From CAWBOV01 sp963790525 (lineage in GTDB: Bacteria > Actinomycetota > Actinomycetes > Mycobacteriales > Jatrophihabitantaceae): DNA of 64,000 nt. The translations under genes and the position numbers were made by a program. Where the stretch lies: the NCBI GenBank assembly GCA_963790525.1, contig CAWBOV010000003.1, forward strand, positions 62,001 to 126,000. The letters are read 5' to 3'. A model generated the notes under the pieces. That model did not search any database. It was given only the letters and a program-made list of their open reading frames with translations, and was not told the DNA's origin. Of this stretch, positions 62,764 through 64,000 are shown piece by piece (position 1 is the first letter of the stretch; every line of letters starts with the position of its first letter).

Positions 62764-63081
62764 GGCGCTGTGCCCCGTTTCCCCGTGCGATTCCGATGCG
62801 ACTCCTGCGGGCGAGCATGTCGGACTGCGCCGGGTCCTGTGTGGTGCAGACGCTACAGCGCTTTCGACCTGCTGAGCGAGGCACTGATCGACCAATGTCT
62901 ATATCCGACGCCGAGGTAAATGATCGGAAAGTGACTTGTGGGGCGTGATGCTGGCCATGCGCTAGATCAAAGATCAAGTTTCAGGGTAGCCTGTACCCAC
63001 TTACATGTTCGCGGCAGCTGCGCTGCCGATCGCAACGGGCGCTCACCCGGAACCGGTGAGTCGCCAGTAGGACACGGGACG
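62764..63081. promoter_or_regulatory. Divergent promoter region between two GAF-ANTAR genes
   Basis: A 318-base gap of lower GC content than its surroundings around 62870-63010. It contains the short palindromes GATCAAAGATC (62966-62976) and GGGTAGCCTGTACCC (62984-62998). These are candidate regulator sites; I found no clear -35/-10 pair. Confidence 0.4.
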
Positions 63082-63894
63082 ATGTCGCAGGCACATCGCG
63101 ACGCGGGGTCCGCGCCGGTCGGTTTCCCCGCCCCGCAGGCGGATGCACGCCTGAGCGGGCGCATCCCGGAAACCGCACTCCGCGGCGGGCTGCACGCGCT
63201 CTCCCTCGCGCTCACCGCAGAGATGTCGCTGGAGCAGGGGTTGCTGGAGGTCGCCAGGATCACGGCTCAGGCGATCCACGGCGCCGACGGTGCCGGCGTC
63301 GCGCTGATGGACCCGGTGAGTGAGCCGGTCCTGGCGGCCAGCGTCCCCTTCGTCCGCGAGATCGACGCGATCCAGTACCGCCTCGGTCAGGGGCCGTGCA
63401 TCGAGGCGGTGGCCACGGACAGCGGAGTGCGGTCGGGCTCGCTTCCCAGCGATCGCAGATGGCCGGCGTTCGCCGTGCGCGTGGGCGGCCTGGGCGCGCA
63501 CGCGGCCAGCAGCTCGCTGTCGCTGCCGTTGCGCGTGCCGGGGCGCACGATCGGCTCGCTGAACGTCTACGCGCGCGCCCAGGATGTCTTCGACGTCGAC
63601 TCCCAGCGCCGTGGTGAGGACTTCGCCGAGGCTGCCGCCGTGACCGTCGCGAACATGCAGGCGCTGACCCGGGCACATGCCTATGCGGCGCATCTGGAGG
63701 CGACGATGGCGGGCCGGTCGGTCGTCGACCAGGCGATCGGCATCCTGCGCAGCCGGACGGGGGCGAGCACGGCCGAGGCGCTGGACACCATCCGCGCGAT
63801 GAGCCAGCGCGAGAACAAGAAACTCACCGAGGTCGCCGACCGCCTGGTCGGGCAGTCGGCGAGCCGGGCTCGGGCACGCAGAGCCGAACACTGA
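63082..63894 (+). CDS. GAF-ANTAR antitermination regulator
   Basis: 270 residues: GAF domain (LEVARITAQAIHGADGAGVALMDP; LGQGPCIEAVATDSGVRSGSLPSDRRWPAFAVRV) and C-terminal ANTAR (LEATMAGRSVVDQAIGILRSRTGASTAEALDTIRAMSQRENKKLTEVADRLV). Similar in plan to the divergent neighbour but not a close copy, especially in the GAF pocket, so different signals are likely. ATG 63082 follows GGACACGGGACG. RNA target not visible in the window; the last 106 bases to the window edge hold nothing I recognise. Confidence 0.9.
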   Translation: MSQAHRDAGSAPVGFPAPQADARLSGRIPETALRGGLHALSLALTAEMSLEQGLLEVARITAQAIHGADGAGVALMDPVSEPVLAASVPFVREIDAIQYRLGQGPCIEAVATDSGVRSGSLPSDRRWPAFAVRVGGLGAHAASSSLSLPLRVPGRTIGSLNVYARAQDVFDVDSQRRGEDFAEAAAVTVANMQALTRAHAYAAHLEATMAGRSVVDQAIGILRSRTGASTAEALDTIRAMSQRENKKLTEVADRLVGQSASRARARRAEH

Positions 63895-64000
63895 TCCAGT
63901 GACGGGGTCATCGACAAGGGATTCGGAGAGCATCGTCTGAGCAATCGGCACGGCACGTCGTCAGCGAGGAGACGGCCGATCACCGCGGCAGGACGGGGGC

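Noticed and set aside
1..64000. Prophage, integrative element or insertion sequence
   Set aside because: I saw no integrase, transposase, tRNA-associated repeat or phage structural gene.

Overview
The window comes from a high-GC (about 70%) actinomycete chromosome. The evidence is the G/C-rich third codon positions, frequent GTG starts, 1-4 base stop/start overlaps, GAF-ANTAR regulators, and a pncB-clpS-DUF2017-mec-cysO-cysM block in the same order as Mycobacterium tuberculosis Rv1330c-Rv1336 (with a VOC gene in the Rv1333 position). I cannot fix the genus. I recognised no rRNA, tRNA, insertion sequence, prophage or CRISPR array.

Layout. (1) 1-8.4 kb: an aromatic meta-cleavage island. A minus-strand operon encodes a BKR-like SDR, a cupin, a C-C hydrolase, an MhpB-type extradiol dioxygenase, a 2-keto-4-pentenoate hydratase and an acylating acetaldehyde dehydrogenase that runs off the left edge. 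It is divergent from an IclR regulator, and a flavin monooxygenase and a cupin/NTF2-like pair follow. Three near-identical 17-bp imperfect palindromes (GTCCCGGYGAGYGGGAC) lie in front of the three transcription units. (2) 8.4-12 kb: a frameshifted membrane protein with a hydrolase-like end, a Mug-type DNA glycosylase and a PspC protein. (3) 12-45.3 kb: a large acyl-CoA catabolic supercluster. It holds a single-chain biotin-dependent carboxylase, a peptide-type ABC importer, an HMG-CoA-synthase-like/DUF35 fusion beside a thiolase, an SDR, four acyl-CoA ligases, a tandem acyl-CoA dehydrogenase pair, three crotonases, a MaoC hydratase, four luciferase-like monooxygenases (LLM), a flavin reductase, two nitroreductase-family proteins, three VOC proteins and a metallo-beta-lactamase-fold hydrolase. 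One TetR regulator lies in the middle, and six good copies plus one weak copy of a TACCGRCYAGWCGGTA-like palindrome lie at its promoters. (4) 45.4-56 kb: a secreted protein, an MFS drug exporter, a five-copy hairpin repeat array, the gluconate permease/kinase pair, a PLP decarboxylase, a membrane glycosyltransferase and an orphan ctaD. (5) 56-61.5 kb: NAD salvage (pncA, pncB), clpS, and the Mec-CysO-CysM sulfur-carrier cysteine pathway. (6) 62-64 kb: two divergent GAF-ANTAR regulators.

How it works together. Region 3 looks like one regulon for taking up an unidentified carboxylic acid, activating it with CoA, oxidising it and cleaving it. The number of LLMs beside a flavin reductase implies monooxygenation of a cyclic, branched or hetero-substituted substrate; the substrate itself cannot be read from the sequence. 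Region 1 ends in pyruvate plus acetyl-CoA chemistry once an aldolase, presumably just outside the window, is included.

Caution on quality: about fourteen single-base reading-frame breaks fall inside otherwise well-conserved genes. Most behave as one extra base and several lie in G/C runs. I read them mainly as sequencing or assembly errors and give full gene spans, but real decay cannot be excluded.
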